DNA from: Pelagibacteraceae bacterium AG-333-C14
Lineage (GTDB): Bacteria > Pseudomonadota > Alphaproteobacteria > Pelagibacterales > AG-422-B15
Reading direction: 5' to 3'
Length of the DNA: 64,000 nt
NCBI GenBank assembly: GCA_003282485.1
Contig: QBZD01000003.1
Coordinates: 1 to 64,000 of the forward strand
Below are positions 41,433-53,302 of the stretch, in pieces. Position numbers and translations under genes: made by a program. Position 1 is the stretch's first letter. Each line of letters opens with the position of its first letter. Under the pieces are notes generated by a model. That model saw only the letters and a list, made by a program, of their open reading frames with translations, searched no databases and was not told where the DNA came from.

Positions 41433-42236
41433 GTGATTTATCTTAGTTTTCCATCTATTAGTCCAATTTTTTTCTCAATAGGTCCACTTGAAATTAGATG
41501 GTACTCATTAGCGTACATCGTAGGCTTTATATTTGCTTGGCGATACATCAAATACTTGTCTTCTAACAAAAAAATATATGACGTTAAAGCAAATATAAAT
41601 GAAAAATTAGTTGATGACTTAGTATTCTATTCAATCTTAGGTCTTATAATTGGAGCTAGAGTTGGATACATATTATTTTATAATTTTGCATACTATAGCG
41701 ATAACTTTGTAGAAATATTCTACCTATGGCAAGGAGGACTGTCATTTCATGGTGGATTGATAGGCATCATAATTGCAGCTTTACTTGTTTCAAGAAACTT
41801 TAAGTGCTCTTTTTTTGAAGTTAGTGACTTAATATGTGTTTCTGCTCCTGTTGGCATATTCTTTGGGCGAATAGCAAATTTTATTAATGGTGAACTTTAT
41901 GGACGGCCAGCAAATTTCTTGTTTGGCATGATCTTTCCAAATGCAGATGACCAATTTAGACATCCCAGTCAGCTCTATGAAGCATTCTTGGAAGGCCTAT
42001 TGCTGTTCATCATCTTAAATATTCTAATTTTTAGATATTATAAACTCAAGTCTCCAGGGTTTATTTCTGGAGCCTTTCTCTTGTTATATGGAGTATTTAG
42101 ATATTCTGTAGAGTTTACCCGTGAGCCCGATGTACAAGTTGGGTATATTGCAAACTTTTTTACCATGGGAATGTTGCTTTCAATACCAATGATTATAGCT
42201 GGATTGACCATCTTACTTTTAGCAAATAAAAAATGA
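41433..42236 (+). CDS. lgt: Prolipoprotein diacylglyceryl transferase
   Basis: GPLEIRWYSLAYIVGF; WQGGLSFHGGLIG; GRIANFINGELYGRP; GTG start. Confidence 0.96.
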   Translation: MIYLSFPSISPIFFSIGPLEIRWYSLAYIVGFIFAWRYIKYLSSNKKIYDVKANINEKLVDDLVFYSILGLIIGARVGYILFYNFAYYSDNFVEIFYLWQGGLSFHGGLIGIIIAALLVSRNFKCSFFEVSDLICVSAPVGIFFGRIANFINGELYGRPANFLFGMIFPNADDQFRHPSQLYEAFLEGLLLFIILNILIFRYYKLKSPGFISGAFLLLYGVFRYSVEFTREPDVQVGYIANFFTMGMLLSIPMIIAGLTILLLANKK

Positions 42237-43261
42237 TTAAAGAAAAGTTGCTAAAATATCTTAACGAAAACCCATACATATATTTAGATGAGTTTATTAA
42301 ACTAGTGCATGGTGATAAAGATTATGGATATTATGTCTCTGAAAAGATTATTGGTAAAAAAGGTGATTTTATAACTGCTCCTGAGATATCGCAAATGTTT
42401 GGCGAAGCAATAGCAATCAAGATTCTTCAGGTTATAAATAAAAATAATATCAAACACTTTAATTTAATAGAATTAGGCCCTGGAAGGGGAACTCTCATTA
42501 ATGATATTTTAAGGGTATTAAATAAACATTTATCTCTTGAAATAAATATTTCACTTCACTTCAATGAAATTAATAAAAATTTTATCGAAAATCTAAAATT
42601 ACAATTTCCAAAATGTAAAATTCATTCAGTAATTGGTGATTATCCTGATCAATATTCTTTTTTTATCGCAAATGAATTTGTAGATGCGCTGCCCTTAAGA
42701 CAGTTAAAAAAAAGAGACAACACATATTACGAGACAGTCGTAAAAAAATCATTAGATGGAGGCTTTGAATTTGATATTGAAATTGCAAGAAGTGAAAGTG
42801 AAATATATGTAAAATCTAGATTTGATTTAAAAAATAATCAAATCTTTGAATACTCCCCACAAACAATTGAAGTATTTAATCAAATCATCAACTTTTTAGA
42901 AAAAAATAAAGGACATCTTCTATTAATTGACTACGGCTACGTAAAACATCCTTTAAAAAGCACTATCCAGTCAATTAAAAATCATAAAAAAACTGATGTA
43001 TTAAATGATATTGGAAAACAAGACATTACTTACCTTGTGAATTTTGATTGCTTGATAAGTATCTTAAAAAATAAAAAGATTTTAGAGTATAAATTTGTCA
43101 CTCAATCAGCTTTTTTGAAATTGAACGGCATTGAGGAAAGAGCAAATCAATTGTGTGAACAAAACCCAGCTAAAGCTGAGGAAATAAAAATACAGTTAAA
43201 TCGATTAATTAATGATGAACATATGGGAAGCCTTTTCAAAGTATTGGAAGTGGAAATTTAA
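42233..43261 (+). CDS. Class I SAM-dependent methyltransferase (MidA/NDUFAF7 family)
   Basis: DYGYYVSEKIIGKKGDFITAPEISQMFGEAIAI; LIELGPGRGTLINDILR. Confidence 0.93.
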   Translation: MIKEKLLKYLNENPYIYLDEFIKLVHGDKDYGYYVSEKIIGKKGDFITAPEISQMFGEAIAIKILQVINKNNIKHFNLIELGPGRGTLINDILRVLNKHLSLEINISLHFNEINKNFIENLKLQFPKCKIHSVIGDYPDQYSFFIANEFVDALPLRQLKKRDNTYYETVVKKSLDGGFEFDIEIARSESEIYVKSRFDLKNNQIFEYSPQTIEVFNQIINFLEKNKGHLLLIDYGYVKHPLKSTIQSIKNHKKTDVLNDIGKQDITYLVNFDCLISILKNKKILEYKFVTQSAFLKLNGIEERANQLCEQNPAKAEEIKIQLNRLINDEHMGSLFKVLEVEI

Positions 43262-44023
43262 ATGTTTTTTTCAAAAAATTTAAGCGACGTTGATCACTGT
43301 TTTTTTTCAAGAATTGGTGGCTTTAGTAAAAAAAAATATTCATCACTAAATTGTGGTAAAGGATCAAATGATAATCCTCTATTGGTAGAAGATAATTTAA
43401 AGATAATTCATAAGTATTTCAATCTTCCAAGGTCTAAGTTGATTACAATGCACCAAACACATTCAAACATATGCAAAATAGTTGAGCCTAAATTACAGCA
43501 AACAGAATATAAGTGTGACGGTATAGTAACAAAACATCAGAATATAATATTGTCAGTTCTGACAGCCGATTGTGCCCCAATCTTATTTTTTGACCAAAAA
43601 AAATCAATTATTGGAGCTTGTCATGCAGGTTGGAAAGGAGCCCTGAACGGTATTATTGAAAATACTCTATCAAGTATGAAGCTCCTTGGTGCAAACATTA
43701 ACAATATAAATTGTTCAATTGGGCCATGTATTGGACAAAGCTCATATGACGTGAAATCAGACTTTTTCAAAAAATTTGTAGACAAGTCGAAAAGAAATAG
43801 AAAATTTTTTATCGAAATCAATAAGGATAAATATCAGTTTTCCCTAAAAAAATTCATTACATTTAGGCTTGGAGAGCAAGGCGTTGGAAACATAGACACT
43901 GTCAACATTGATACTTACAAAGACGAACACCTTTGTTTCAGCTACAGGCGGGCGCTTCATAAAAAAGAGGATGATTATGGTAGAATGATTTCAACAATTA
44001 CTATAAAAGGAGATCATTCATGA
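43262..44023 (+). CDS. pgeF: PgeF/YfiH family (purine nucleoside phosphorylase/laccase-domain)
   Basis: [56 protein letters not shown]. Confidence 0.94.
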   Translation: MFFSKNLSDVDHCFFSRIGGFSKKKYSSLNCGKGSNDNPLLVEDNLKIIHKYFNLPRSKLITMHQTHSNICKIVEPKLQQTEYKCDGIVTKHQNIILSVLTADCAPILFFDQKKSIIGACHAGWKGALNGIIENTLSSMKLLGANINNINCSIGPCIGQSSYDVKSDFFKKFVDKSKRNRKFFIEINKDKYQFSLKKFITFRLGEQGVGNIDTVNIDTYKDEHLCFSYRRALHKKEDDYGRMISTITIKGDHS

Positions 44024-44955
44024 GAATTATTGCGGGAAATAGTAATTTACCTCTTTCTAAAAGTGTTTCTGATTATCTTGGTGAGAACTTAACGAACGCT
44101 TCCATACAAAGGTTTGCCGACGATGAAGTTTACGTTGAAATTAAAGAAAACATACGAGGTGAAGATGTTTTTGTTATAGAATCTCTATCCCACCCTGCTA
44201 ACGATAATCTTATGGAGCTTCTAGTAATTATGGATGCTCTAAAAAGAGCTTCTGCAAAAAGAATTACTGCTGTGATTCCTTATTATGGTTATGCACGACA
44301 AGATAGAAAGCCCGGCCCTAGAACACCAATATCTGCAAAATTAGTTGCTAACTTAATAACAACTGCTGGAGCTGACAGAGTTTTAACATTAGATTTACAT
44401 GCTGAACAGATACAAGGTTTCTTTGATATTCCTACTGATAATCTTTTTGCAGGACCAGTTTTTTCAAAAGATATAAAAGAAAAATATGATATTGGAAACT
44501 TAGTTGCGGTTTCACCTGATATTGGTGGTGTAGTAAGAGCTAGAGCAATTGCTAACAAAATTGGTGCTTCAATAGCTATTGTTGATAAAAGGCGATCTAA
44601 ACCCGGTGAGAGTGAAGTTATGAATATCATTGGAGATGTAAAAGGAAAAGACTGTATTATTTTAGACGATATAATCGACTCTGCTGGAACGATTTCTAAT
44701 GCAGCTAATAGGATAATGGATCTTGGAGCTAAAAGTATAACATCCTACGTAACACATGGCGTACTTACTGGAAAAGCACTCGAGAGAATAAATAATTCAA
44801 AATTAACTGAATTGGTAATTACCAATTCTATTAATAATCAAGATATATTAAGTAATGGCAATAAAATACGCTCTATTGATGTATCCACTCTATTGGGTGA
44901 AGCGATAAAAAGAATTTCTGAAGAAAGCTCGGTATCCAGCCTGTTTGATTTTTGA
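44020..44955 (+). CDS. prs: Ribose-phosphate pyrophosphokinase
   Basis: [63 protein letters not shown]. Confidence 0.97.
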   Translation: MRIIAGNSNLPLSKSVSDYLGENLTNASIQRFADDEVYVEIKENIRGEDVFVIESLSHPANDNLMELLVIMDALKRASAKRITAVIPYYGYARQDRKPGPRTPISAKLVANLITTAGADRVLTLDLHAEQIQGFFDIPTDNLFAGPVFSKDIKEKYDIGNLVAVSPDIGGVVRARAIANKIGASIAIVDKRRSKPGESEVMNIIGDVKGKDCIILDDIIDSAGTISNAANRIMDLGAKSITSYVTHGVLTGKALERINNSKLTELVITNSINNQDILSNGNKIRSIDVSTLLGEAIKRISEESSVSSLFDF

Positions 44956-45006
44956 TTAATATGCTTGCCATATAAGTAAATTTAATCTAATTACCACAAC
45001 ACAATT

Positions 45007-45693
45007 ATGTCAAAAGAAACAAATTTAGATGCTGAGATAAGAGCTGAATCTGGAAAATCTGCAGTAAAAAAGGTCCTTGCTGCTGGTAAAATTCCATCAG
45101 TAATCTATGGGTTAGGTGAAGATTCTCTTAATATTGCCCTTGATAAAATATCTGTTCAAAAGGAAATTAATTCTGGAGGATTTCTTACAAGAATCATTTC
45201 TTTAAATATCGCAGGTAAGAAAAGTCTCGCAATCCCGAGAGATGTACAATTTGATCCTCTTTCAGATCAACCAATTCATGTAGACTTTTTGAGATTGGCA
45301 GAAGACTCAAAAATCACCCTGGATATACCAACTAGATTTATCAATGAAGAGTCATCTCCCGGCCTTAAACGTGGTGGAGTACTTAACGTTAACAGAAGAA
45401 CTGTGCAACTTAGTTGCCCAGCAAATAATATTCCTGAAGAAATTGTATTTGATTTAGATGGTCTAGAAATTGGTGATACCATCAGGATATCTGCCGCCAA
45501 TCTATCAAGCGACATTACTCCTACAATTAGTGATCGTGACTTTACTGTAGCATCAGTTGCCGCGCCAACTGTTGTCAAAGAACCTGAAGCTCCTGTAGAA
45601 GGTGAAGAAGCAGCAGCAGAGGGAGCAGAGACTTCGGATGATGCTAAAGAAGCATCAACAGATGATGCTAAAAAAGAAGAAAATAAAGATTAA
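45007..45693 (+). CDS. rplY: 50S ribosomal protein L25/CTC family
   Basis: AGKIPSVIYGLGEDSLNIAL; DQPIHVDFLRLAEDSKI; acidic low-complexity tail. Confidence 0.95.
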   Translation: MSKETNLDAEIRAESGKSAVKKVLAAGKIPSVIYGLGEDSLNIALDKISVQKEINSGGFLTRIISLNIAGKKSLAIPRDVQFDPLSDQPIHVDFLRLAEDSKITLDIPTRFINEESSPGLKRGGVLNVNRRTVQLSCPANNIPEEIVFDLDGLEIGDTIRISAANLSSDITPTISDRDFTVASVAAPTVVKEPEAPVEGEEAAAEGAETSDDAKEASTDDAKKEENKD

Positions 45694-45738
45694 TACTTTA
45701 CCTTTCAACTAATACATAATTTCTATATTCTTAAACGT

Positions 45739-46296
45739 ATGATTGCTCTTATTGGTTTAGGAAACCCCGGTGAAAAACATTCCTTAAATAGACATAATAT
45801 AGGATTTATAATTATTGATGAACTCATTGATAATAATGAAATTATTAAGAATGAAAAAAAATTCAACGGTAATTTAACAACGTTTTCAATCGGAAGAAAA
45901 AAAATAGTCACGTTTAAGTCATGCGATTACATGAATGAATGTGGTAGCAGTATTGCAAAACTCATTAATTTTTACAAACTTGGTCTAGATTCAGTTTATG
46001 TCTTTCATGATGACCTTGATATTTCCCTTGGAAAAGTAAAAATAAAAAATGGTGGCTCACCAGCTGGTCATAATGGATTAAAATCAATAGACTCATGTAT
46101 AGGCAAAAATTATAACAGAGTAAGGGTTGGAATTGATCACCCAGGGAGCCGTGAATTGGTTAACAGGCATGTACTAGGTAACTTTAAAAAAAAGGAGTTG
46201 GAAATTGTTGACCAATTAAAGATCAGTATTTCATCGCACTTAAAATTACTGATATCAGAGAATAAACCTCAATTCTTAAATAACATTAAATTATAA
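45739..46296 (+). CDS. pth: Peptidyl-tRNA hydrolase
   Basis: IALIGLGNPGEKHSLNRHNIGF; VFHDDLDISLGKVKIKNGGSPAGHNGLKSI. Confidence 0.96.
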   Translation: MIALIGLGNPGEKHSLNRHNIGFIIIDELIDNNEIIKNEKKFNGNLTTFSIGRKKIVTFKSCDYMNECGSSIAKLINFYKLGLDSVYVFHDDLDISLGKVKIKNGGSPAGHNGLKSIDSCIGKNYNRVRVGIDHPGSRELVNRHVLGNFKKKELEIVDQLKISISSHLKLLISENKPQFLNNIKL

Positions 46297-46297
46297 T

Positions 46298-47386
46298 ATG
46301 GGATTTAAATGTGGAATTGTTGGGCTACCTAATGTTGGAAAATCAACTTTATTTAATGCTCTTACCAAGAAAATTTCGGCTGAAGCCGCCAACTATCCTT
46401 TTTGTACAATAGAACCAAATGAAGGAACCGTAATCGTTCCTGATGAGAGAGTTAATACTTTGACAGAAATAGCAAAATCTAAAAAAACTATACCTACCTC
46501 ACTGACATTTTTTGATATAGCTGGACTAGTTAAAGGTGCATCAAAGGGAGAAGGATTAGGAAATAAGTTCTTATCACATATAAGGGAAGTTGATGCAATC
46601 ATACACGTGGTTAGGTGCTTTGAAGATGACAATATAACTCACGTAAGCAATAAAATTGATCCCTTGGACGATATTGAGACAATTAATACTGAATTAGTTT
46701 TATCTGATATTGAACTACTAGAAAAATTAAAATCTGGTCTCGAAAAACAAGCTAAAAAAGGTGATAAAGATGCAAAAATAAAAATCACAGCAGCTGAAAA
46801 GTTACTAAACCATCTTGGGAAAGGTGAGCCAGCAATTACAATTGAAAATTTAGCTGAGATAAAATCAAATTCGTCGGAATTTAATTTAATTACGTTTAAA
46901 CCAACAATCTATGTCTGTAATGTCAATGAAGAGTCAATTATTGGTGGGAATCAATTCACAGAAAAAATTAAAAATAGTTTTAACAATGAAATTATTCTTA
47001 TCTCTGCAGAAATAGAGTCTCAGATCTCTTCATTAAGTGATGAGGATCAAAAAGAGTATGTACAGAGCTTAGGCTTAGAAGAATCGGGTTTGAATAAAAT
47101 TATCCGTAGCGGCTACAAAACGCTTAACTTGATTACTTATTTTACAGCAGGTGAACAAGAAACAAGAGCATGGACCATAGAATTGGGGACAACAGCACCG
47201 CAGGCTGCAGGAAAGATTCATACTGATTTTGAAAAAGGCTTTATACGAGCTGAAACTATTGCGTATAATGATTACATTGCCTGTGTGGGTGAAATAAAAG
47301 CGAAGGAACAAGGAAAGATGCGTAGCGAAGGTAAAGAATATACTGTACAAGATGGTGACGTAATGCATTTTTTATTTAATAATTAG
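46298..47386 (+). CDS. ychF: Redox-regulated ATPase YchF
   Basis: GIVGLPNVGKSTLFNALTKK; YPFCTIEPNEG; C-terminal TGS domain. Confidence 0.97.
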   Translation: MGFKCGIVGLPNVGKSTLFNALTKKISAEAANYPFCTIEPNEGTVIVPDERVNTLTEIAKSKKTIPTSLTFFDIAGLVKGASKGEGLGNKFLSHIREVDAIIHVVRCFEDDNITHVSNKIDPLDDIETINTELVLSDIELLEKLKSGLEKQAKKGDKDAKIKITAAEKLLNHLGKGEPAITIENLAEIKSNSSEFNLITFKPTIYVCNVNEESIIGGNQFTEKIKNSFNNEIILISAEIESQISSLSDEDQKEYVQSLGLEESGLNKIIRSGYKTLNLITYFTAGEQETRAWTIELGTTAPQAAGKIHTDFEKGFIRAETIAYNDYIACVGEIKAKEQGKMRSEGKEYTVQDGDVMHFLFNN

Positions 47387-47388
47387 AT

Positions 47389-47835
47389 ATGGAACATAAA
47401 TTAGTATTCCCGACTTATGAGGAAATGCATGAAAAAGCCGTAAAGCTTGGACACTTAATCAAAAGTAAAAATATAGATTTTGATAAAATGGTTGTTGTCT
47501 CAAGGGGAGGTTTTGTGCCTGCTGCTGTTGTTGCTTACACTTTAGGAATACAAGACGTAGATATCGTATCCATACAAAGCTATATTCATCGGGAGGCTGG
47601 GAAGGCCATTGTTCACCGCGCTCCAAAAACCGACGAAATAGTCCTCGTGATTGACGATATTGTAGATAAAGGTGGAACAGCAAAAGCTCTTAAAGAATAT
47701 ATGCCTAATATGCATTTAGCTGTGATTTATGCTAAACCGAGAGGGTTGCCTTTGGCTAGTACGTATGTTGAAGAAATAACCCAAGATACCTGGCCTGTCT
47801 TCCCCTGGGATGAGGAAGACAAAGCCAATCATTAG
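47389..47835 (+). CDS. Phosphoribosyltransferase (xanthine/hypoxanthine-type)
   Basis: MVVVSRGGFVPAAVVAYTLGI; IVLVIDDIVDKGGTAKAL. Confidence 0.88.
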   Translation: MEHKLVFPTYEEMHEKAVKLGHLIKSKNIDFDKMVVVSRGGFVPAAVVAYTLGIQDVDIVSIQSYIHREAGKAIVHRAPKTDEIVLVIDDIVDKGGTAKALKEYMPNMHLAVIYAKPRGLPLASTYVEEITQDTWPVFPWDEEDKANH

Positions 47836-47838
47836 TTT

Positions 47839-49212
47839 CTAAAATAAAGTTACAGAATAAAAATAAGGGACTGATATCAAACCTATAAATATAGTACCAG
47901 AATTTAAGTCACTTAATTTACCACTTAAGACTTTAATTACCAAATAAGCAAGAAATCCAATTGCAATTCCATTGGCAATACTAAAAGTAAAAGGCATTAC
48001 TACAGCGGCTAACACAGCAGGTGCATACTCAGAGACATCATCCCAATCAATATCAATGATATTCCTCATAAAGTAAGTTGCAATAAAGACCAGCGCAGGT
48101 GCAGATGCATAATAAGGAACACTTTTAGCTAGTGGCGCTAAAAAAATGCATAATAAAAATAATACGCCGACTGTTACAGCCGTAAGCCCTGTTCTTCCAC
48201 CCTCTTTAATTCCAGCGCCAGACTCGATATAAGATGTTGTATTAGTTGTTCCAGCTAAAGCACCAACAGCAGTAGCAACTGAATCAGCAAGAACTGCTTT
48301 TTCAATACCGTCTACTTTACCATCCTGATCCACTCTGCCACTAAGATTCGCAACAGAGGTTAGCGTTCCAGCTGTATCCATGAAGTCAACAAATAGCAAA
48401 GTAAGAACAGTTGAAACCATTCCAATTGTTAAAGCACTAGAAATATCAAGTTGCATAAATATAGTATCTGCAAATGATGGGACACTAAAAATTTGTGATG
48501 GAAATTCAGTAACATGAACAAATCCTGGTACACTCTGACTTACAACAGCTGTTGTAAAAATATCTTCTACACCGAAGATCATTCCTATTACTGTTACAAG
48601 TATAATACTTATAATAATGCCACCACGAATTCCTCTTTTATCAAATACAGCCATTAGTGCAAAAGCAAGACAGCCTAATAAAACACTTGCAGATAAAATG
48701 TTTCCTGCATTAAGAGTTACATAGGTCGCAGGATGAGCAACAACTATTCCCATCTCTTCTAGTCCTATAATAGCTAAAAATAATCCAATCCCAGCACCAA
48801 TACCAAATTTCATGCTTCGTGGAATACTATTGATAATCCATTGTCTTAGAGGTGTTAAACTTATAACTATAAACAATATGCCAGAAATAAATACTGCACC
48901 TAAAGCTGTTTGCCATGAAATATCACCACTGCCACCGAAACCAACTAATGTGTAAGCAACAAAAGCGTTTAGTCCCATTCCAGGAGCAAGACCTATTGGC
49001 CAATTTGCATATAACCCCATTATTAAACAAGCAACTACAGCAGCAAGGATTGTGGCTATAAATACTCCCTCATAAGGAAACCCAGCATCTGCTAAAATAC
49101 TTGGATTAACAATAAGTATATATGCCATTGTTAAGAATGTAGCGAGCCCAGCAAGAATTTCTGTTCTTACGGTCGTACCATTTTCTTTTAATTTAAAAAT
49201 ACTTTCTAACAT
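47839..49212 (-). CDS. NCS2-family purine permease
   Basis: GLATFLTMAYILIVNPSIL; GLAPGMGLNAFVAY; TNTTSYIESGAGIKEGGRTGLTAV. Confidence 0.93.
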   Translation of the reverse strand: MLESIFKLKENGTTVRTEILAGLATFLTMAYILIVNPSILADAGFPYEGVFIATILAAVVACLIMGLYANWPIGLAPGMGLNAFVAYTLVGFGGSGDISWQTALGAVFISGILFIVISLTPLRQWIINSIPRSMKFGIGAGIGLFLAIIGLEEMGIVVAHPATYVTLNAGNILSASVLLGCLAFALMAVFDKRGIRGGIIISIILVTVIGMIFGVEDIFTTAVVSQSVPGFVHVTEFPSQIFSVPSFADTIFMQLDISSALTIGMVSTVLTLLFVDFMDTAGTLTSVANLSGRVDQDGKVDGIEKAVLADSVATAVGALAGTTNTTSYIESGAGIKEGGRTGLTAVTVGVLFLLCIFLAPLAKSVPYYASAPALVFIATYFMRNIIDIDWDDVSEYAPAVLAAVVMPFTFSIANGIAIGFLAYLVIKVLSGKLSDLNSGTIFIGLISVPYFYSVTLF

Positions 49213-49361
49213 TTAGTTCCTCCATCTAGTTAACTTCAAAGCTTATATTAATCAAAAATGGTTTTCGAGACAGATTTAATCTGCTTGTGGATAACGATGC
49301 TTATAATTTACTGTAAAGAAAAAAATTAAATTATTGAAATAATGAGTATATTTTAATTGTA

Positions 49362-50135
49362 CTAGTGTGACTCTTTCCAAATTTGCTTATTCGTAAAGTA
49401 AAGCAAGAATGAAAGTATCAATAAGTACGTTATGACTTTAAAACCGATTCTCTTACGTGCCTCCAATTTAGGTTCTGCTGTCCATGTCAAAAACATAGTA
49501 ACGTCTCTAGCCATTTGCTCCGGTGTTGCTTCCGTGCCATCGCTATACTCAACAGCATCAGCTGAGAGTAATTGCGGCATTGCAATCTTTTGACCCTTTG
49601 CATAAATATTGTAGTAGACACCATCGTCAAGTACCATGCCCTCAGGAGTATCTTCATATCCAAGCAGCAATGAATAAACATAATCTGCTCCACCATGTCT
49701 TGCTTTAACCATTACAGATAGATCTGGAGGATATGCTCCACCATTAGCCGCTCTTCCTTGTTGTTCATTTTCATAGGGACTAACAAATTTATCTGACAAG
49801 ATAGCTGGTCGCATGACTACGTCTCCATACTCGTCTGGAGCACCTTTTACCTCGAATGCAGCTGCCATAGCTTTCACTTGTGCTTCAGAGAACTCAGGGC
49901 CACCATCTTCCATTAAGTTTCTATAACTCAATAATTCCATTGAATGGCAACCAGAACATACTTCAGTATAAACCTGGTAACCTCTTTGTAATGATGCTCG
50001 CTCAAATTTACCCAATGGTCCTTGAAATGACCATTTTGGATGCAACGGCTCTTTCATTTCTGCTGCCTGTATAGTTATTTGAGAGAGTCCAAAATATACG
50101 AGAGTTAAAATTAATATTTTTGATAAATATTGCAT
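49362..50135 (-). CDS. petC: Cytochrome c1
   Basis: CSGCHSMELLSYRNL; C-terminal TM anchor VITYLLILSFLLYFTNKQIW. Confidence 0.95.
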   Translation of the reverse strand: MQYLSKILILTLVYFGLSQITIQAAEMKEPLHPKWSFQGPLGKFERASLQRGYQVYTEVCSGCHSMELLSYRNLMEDGGPEFSEAQVKAMAAAFEVKGAPDEYGDVVMRPAILSDKFVSPYENEQQGRAANGGAYPPDLSVMVKARHGGADYVYSLLLGYEDTPEGMVLDDGVYYNIYAKGQKIAMPQLLSADAVEYSDGTEATPEQMARDVTMFLTWTAEPKLEARKRIGFKVITYLLILSFLLYFTNKQIWKESH

Positions 50136-50140
50136 TTAAC

Positions 50141-51394
50141 TTAAGTAGTTGCTCCTGAGGCTAACATTTCTTTTTCCTCTTTGGTCAAGACAGGTTCACT
50201 TAAGCTTTTTGGAAGCGGTTTGGTCTTCTCTATGTAACCCAGCAATGGCAAAATTACTATAAAGTGAGCAAAGTAGTATACAGTGGCAATTCTTCCCATG
50301 ATTAAAAATAAGCCATCTGCTACTTGCGCTCCCAAGTAACCAAGAAAAATAGTGTTTGCAAAGAAGAGCCATACAAATTGTTTGTAAAGAGGTCTATATT
50401 TTGCTGATCTAACTTTTGATGTATCTAACCATGGCAAGAAAGCAAGAATAGCTATCGCCGATACCATCAGAATTACCCCACCAAGTTTGTCTGGGACAGC
50501 CCTTAGGATTGCATAGAAAGGTAAAAAATACCACTCTGGAACAATATGTTCAGGTGTTTGAAGTGGGTTGGCTTGGATGTAATTATCGGTATGTCCTAGA
50601 AGGTTTGGTACAAAAAATACGAACCCTGCAAAAATGATTAAAAATACAACAAGTGCAAATAAATCTTTTACTACGTAGTGTGGATGAAATGGAACTGTAT
50701 CCTGAGATCCTTTAACAACATCGATTCCCTCAGGGTTATTGTTTCCAGGTACGTGAAGAGCCCAAACATGAAGAATTACCAATGCAAAGATAAGAAAAGG
50801 CATTAAGTAATGTAATGTAAAGAACCTTGTCAGTAATGGACTGCCTACAGCATAGCCTCCCCATAACCAGTTAGTCACAGACTCTCCAACAATCGGTATT
50901 GCACTAAATAAATTAGTTATCACGGTGGCTCCCCAAAAGCTCATTTGACCCCAAGGTAAAACGTATCCCATAAATGCAGTAGCGATCATTAATAAGAAGA
51001 TAAATACACCTATAATCCAAATAAGTTCTCGTGGCTCTTTATAAGAACCATAAAACATAGATCTAGCCATGTGGATATAGACAGCCATGAAAAATAGAGA
51101 TGCGCCATTTGCATGGATATATCTTAGCAACCATCCATAGTTTACATCGCGCATTATGTGCTCAACACTTGCAAAAGCTAAATCAGCATCTGCAACATAA
51201 TGCATAGCAAGCACTAGCCCAGTTATAATCTGCGTAACTAAGCAAAACGTTAATATTCCACCGAACGTCCAGAAATAATTTAAATTTTTTGGAGTTGGGT
51301 ACGGCATTAAGTGTCCATAGATTAGGTCAAGTAAAGGCAGCCTTTCATTAAACCATTTTCCAACTGCTGACTTTGGTACGTAGTTATCGCTCAT
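50141..51394 (-). CDS. petB: Cytochrome b (bc1 complex)
   Basis: [59 protein letters not shown]. Confidence 0.97.
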   Translation of the reverse strand: MSDNYVPKSAVGKWFNERLPLLDLIYGHLMPYPTPKNLNYFWTFGGILTFCLVTQIITGLVLAMHYVADADLAFASVEHIMRDVNYGWLLRYIHANGASLFFMAVYIHMARSMFYGSYKEPRELIWIIGVFIFLLMIATAFMGYVLPWGQMSFWGATVITNLFSAIPIVGESVTNWLWGGYAVGSPLLTRFFTLHYLMPFLIFALVILHVWALHVPGNNNPEGIDVVKGSQDTVPFHPHYVVKDLFALVVFLIIFAGFVFFVPNLLGHTDNYIQANPLQTPEHIVPEWYFLPFYAILRAVPDKLGGVILMVSAIAILAFLPWLDTSKVRSAKYRPLYKQFVWLFFANTIFLGYLGAQVADGLFLIMGRIATVYYFAHFIVILPLLGYIEKTKPLPKSLSEPVLTKEEKEMLASGATT

Positions 51395-51399
51395 GTTAT

Positions 51400-51909
51400 T
51401 TATCCAATTTTAATAGTGTTATCATTAAGGAATACATAGTCGGGAATTTCCAAATTGGTAGGGGCTGGACCCTTTCTTATTCTCCCTGATGTGTCATAGT
51501 GTGAACCATGACATGGGCAGAACCAACCATTATATTCGCCCTTTTGACCAAGTGGAATGCAACCTAAGTGTGTACATATTCCTACCATTACCAACCACTC
51601 TGGATTTTTAGCTCTAGCAGCATCATCTTGAGGATCCGGTAATTCATCGAGAGATACAGCTTTAGCTTCTGAAATCTCTTCAGGTGTCCTTCTTCTAATA
51701 AAAACAGGCTTACCTCTCCACAAAACTGTAATGCTTTGGCCTGGAGCAATGGGTCTTAAGTCAACTTCCGTTGAAGCCAGTGCTTTTACTGATGCATCTG
51801 GATTCATTTGGTCTACAAAAGGCCATACCAATGAAGCAGCTCCAGCAGCAGTAAATGTTCCGGTTGTGATGTACAAAAAGTTTCTTCTTGTAACAGGTTT
51901 GTCTGACAA
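51400..51909 (-). CDS. petA: Ubiquinol-cytochrome c reductase Rieske iron-sulfur subunit
   Basis: [12 protein letters not shown] and [21 protein letters not shown]. Confidence 0.97.
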   Translation of the reverse strand: MSDKPVTRRNFLYITTGTFTAAGAASLVWPFVDQMNPDASVKALASTEVDLRPIAPGQSITVLWRGKPVFIRRRTPEEISEAKAVSLDELPDPQDDAARAKNPEWLVMVGICTHLGCIPLGQKGEYNGWFCPCHGSHYDTSGRIRKGPAPTNLEIPDYVFLNDNTIKIG

Positions 51910-52044
51910 ATTTTCTTCCCAATATTTAATTGCTAATATACTCTAAAATAAGCATTTTTATGCGAAATAAAATAAGCAATTGAAGGATAAATTGGGTCAA
52001 GATGACGCATATTTCTCTAAAAATCTAGAAGGGTAAATTTAAAA

Positions 52045-52488
52045 TTGAATTTAGCGATATTTGAACCTGATATTCCTCAAAATACTGGTGCTATGATTCG
52101 TATTTGCTCATGTTTTGATGTGGATATCGATATTATTCATCCTGCATCATTTGTTTTATCTGAAAAATCACTAAATCGTGTTGCAATGGACTATATAAAA
52201 AATGTGAAGATAAGCGAGTTTGATGATTGGAAAGATTACATGACAAAAAGAAATGGAAGAAAAATATTACTTTCAACGAGAGGAAGTAAATCTCATTATG
52301 ATTATAGCTTTAATCAATCAGACAATCTAATCGTAGGAAGAGAAAGTGCGGGTGTGCCAGAATACGTTCATCAAGATTCAGATGAAGTTCTTAAGATAAA
52401 TATGAAAGCTGGAGCGAGATCACTCAATGTAGCCACATCATCTGCGATAGTAATCTCGGAAGCCATAAGGCAGTTAAAATTAATATAG
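52045..52488 (+). CDS. trmL: tRNA (cytidine/uridine-2'-O-)-methyltransferase TrmL
   Basis: LAIFEPDIPQNTGAMIRICSCFDVDIDIIHP; VGRESAGVPEYVHQ; SPOUT knot ending RSLNVATSSAIVISEAIRQ. Confidence 0.94.
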   Translation: MNLAIFEPDIPQNTGAMIRICSCFDVDIDIIHPASFVLSEKSLNRVAMDYIKNVKISEFDDWKDYMTKRNGRKILLSTRGSKSHYDYSFNQSDNLIVGRESAGVPEYVHQDSDEVLKINMKAGARSLNVATSSAIVISEAIRQLKLI

Positions 52489-52489
52489 T

Positions 52490-53296
52490 ATGAAAAATAA
52501 TAATAAAAAGATTTGTAAAGACTGGTTTATAGAACTTCAAAATTTAATCTGTAAGGCAGTTCTTGAGCTTGAAAAAGAATATGGATCAACCGCTAAGTTT
52601 AAGGAGAATAAATGGTCAAAGGGAGAGTATAGAATTATTGAAGGTGATGTAATTGAAAAAGGTGGCGTTGCATTTTCAAACGTAGTTGGGAAATTTCCAA
52701 AAGACTTTGCAAAGCAAATACCTGGCACTGAAAAAAATAATAATTTCTGGTCATCAGGTGTTTCAGTGGTGCTTCATCCAGTAAATCCTAAAGTACCAGC
52801 ACTGCACTTTAATACGCGTCATATTATTACTAGCAAAAGTTGGTTTGGAGGAGGAATTGACGCTACTCCATGCTTAGAAGATAAAATATTAAAAAAGAAC
52901 TTTCACTCTAAACTTAAAAATACCTGTGATATGCACAGCAAGAGTTATTATCCTAAATATAAAAAATGGTGCGATGAGTACTTTTATTTGCCGCACAGAA
53001 AAGAAATAAGAGGCATCGGCGGTATTTTCTTCGATTACAAAATGGATAATTGGGATAATGATTTTGAATTTGTAAAAGACGTAGGATTAACCTTTGTAGA
53101 AATTATTAAAGATGTTGTTCGCAGAAAAATGTTTGAAAAATTCACAAAAAAACAGAAAGAAATTCAGTTGTTGAAACGAGGCCGTTACGTAGAATATAAT
53201 CTTTTGTACGACCGAGGAACTAAATTTGGACTAAATAGTGGCGGCAATATAGATGCGATTTTAATGTCAATGCCGCCTAATGCAAAATGGAAGTAA
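52490..53296 (+). CDS. hemF: Oxygen-dependent coproporphyrinogen-III oxidase
   Basis: EKGGVAFSNVVGKFP; SGVSVVLHPVNPKVPALHFNTRHI; WFGGGIDATPCLE; GGIFFDY. Confidence 0.96.
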   Translation: MKNNNKKICKDWFIELQNLICKAVLELEKEYGSTAKFKENKWSKGEYRIIEGDVIEKGGVAFSNVVGKFPKDFAKQIPGTEKNNNFWSSGVSVVLHPVNPKVPALHFNTRHIITSKSWFGGGIDATPCLEDKILKKNFHSKLKNTCDMHSKSYYPKYKKWCDEYFYLPHRKEIRGIGGIFFDYKMDNWDNDFEFVKDVGLTFVEIIKDVVRRKMFEKFTKKQKEIQLLKRGRYVEYNLLYDRGTKFGLNSGGNIDAILMSMPPNAKWK

Positions 53297-53302
53297 ATAG
53301 AA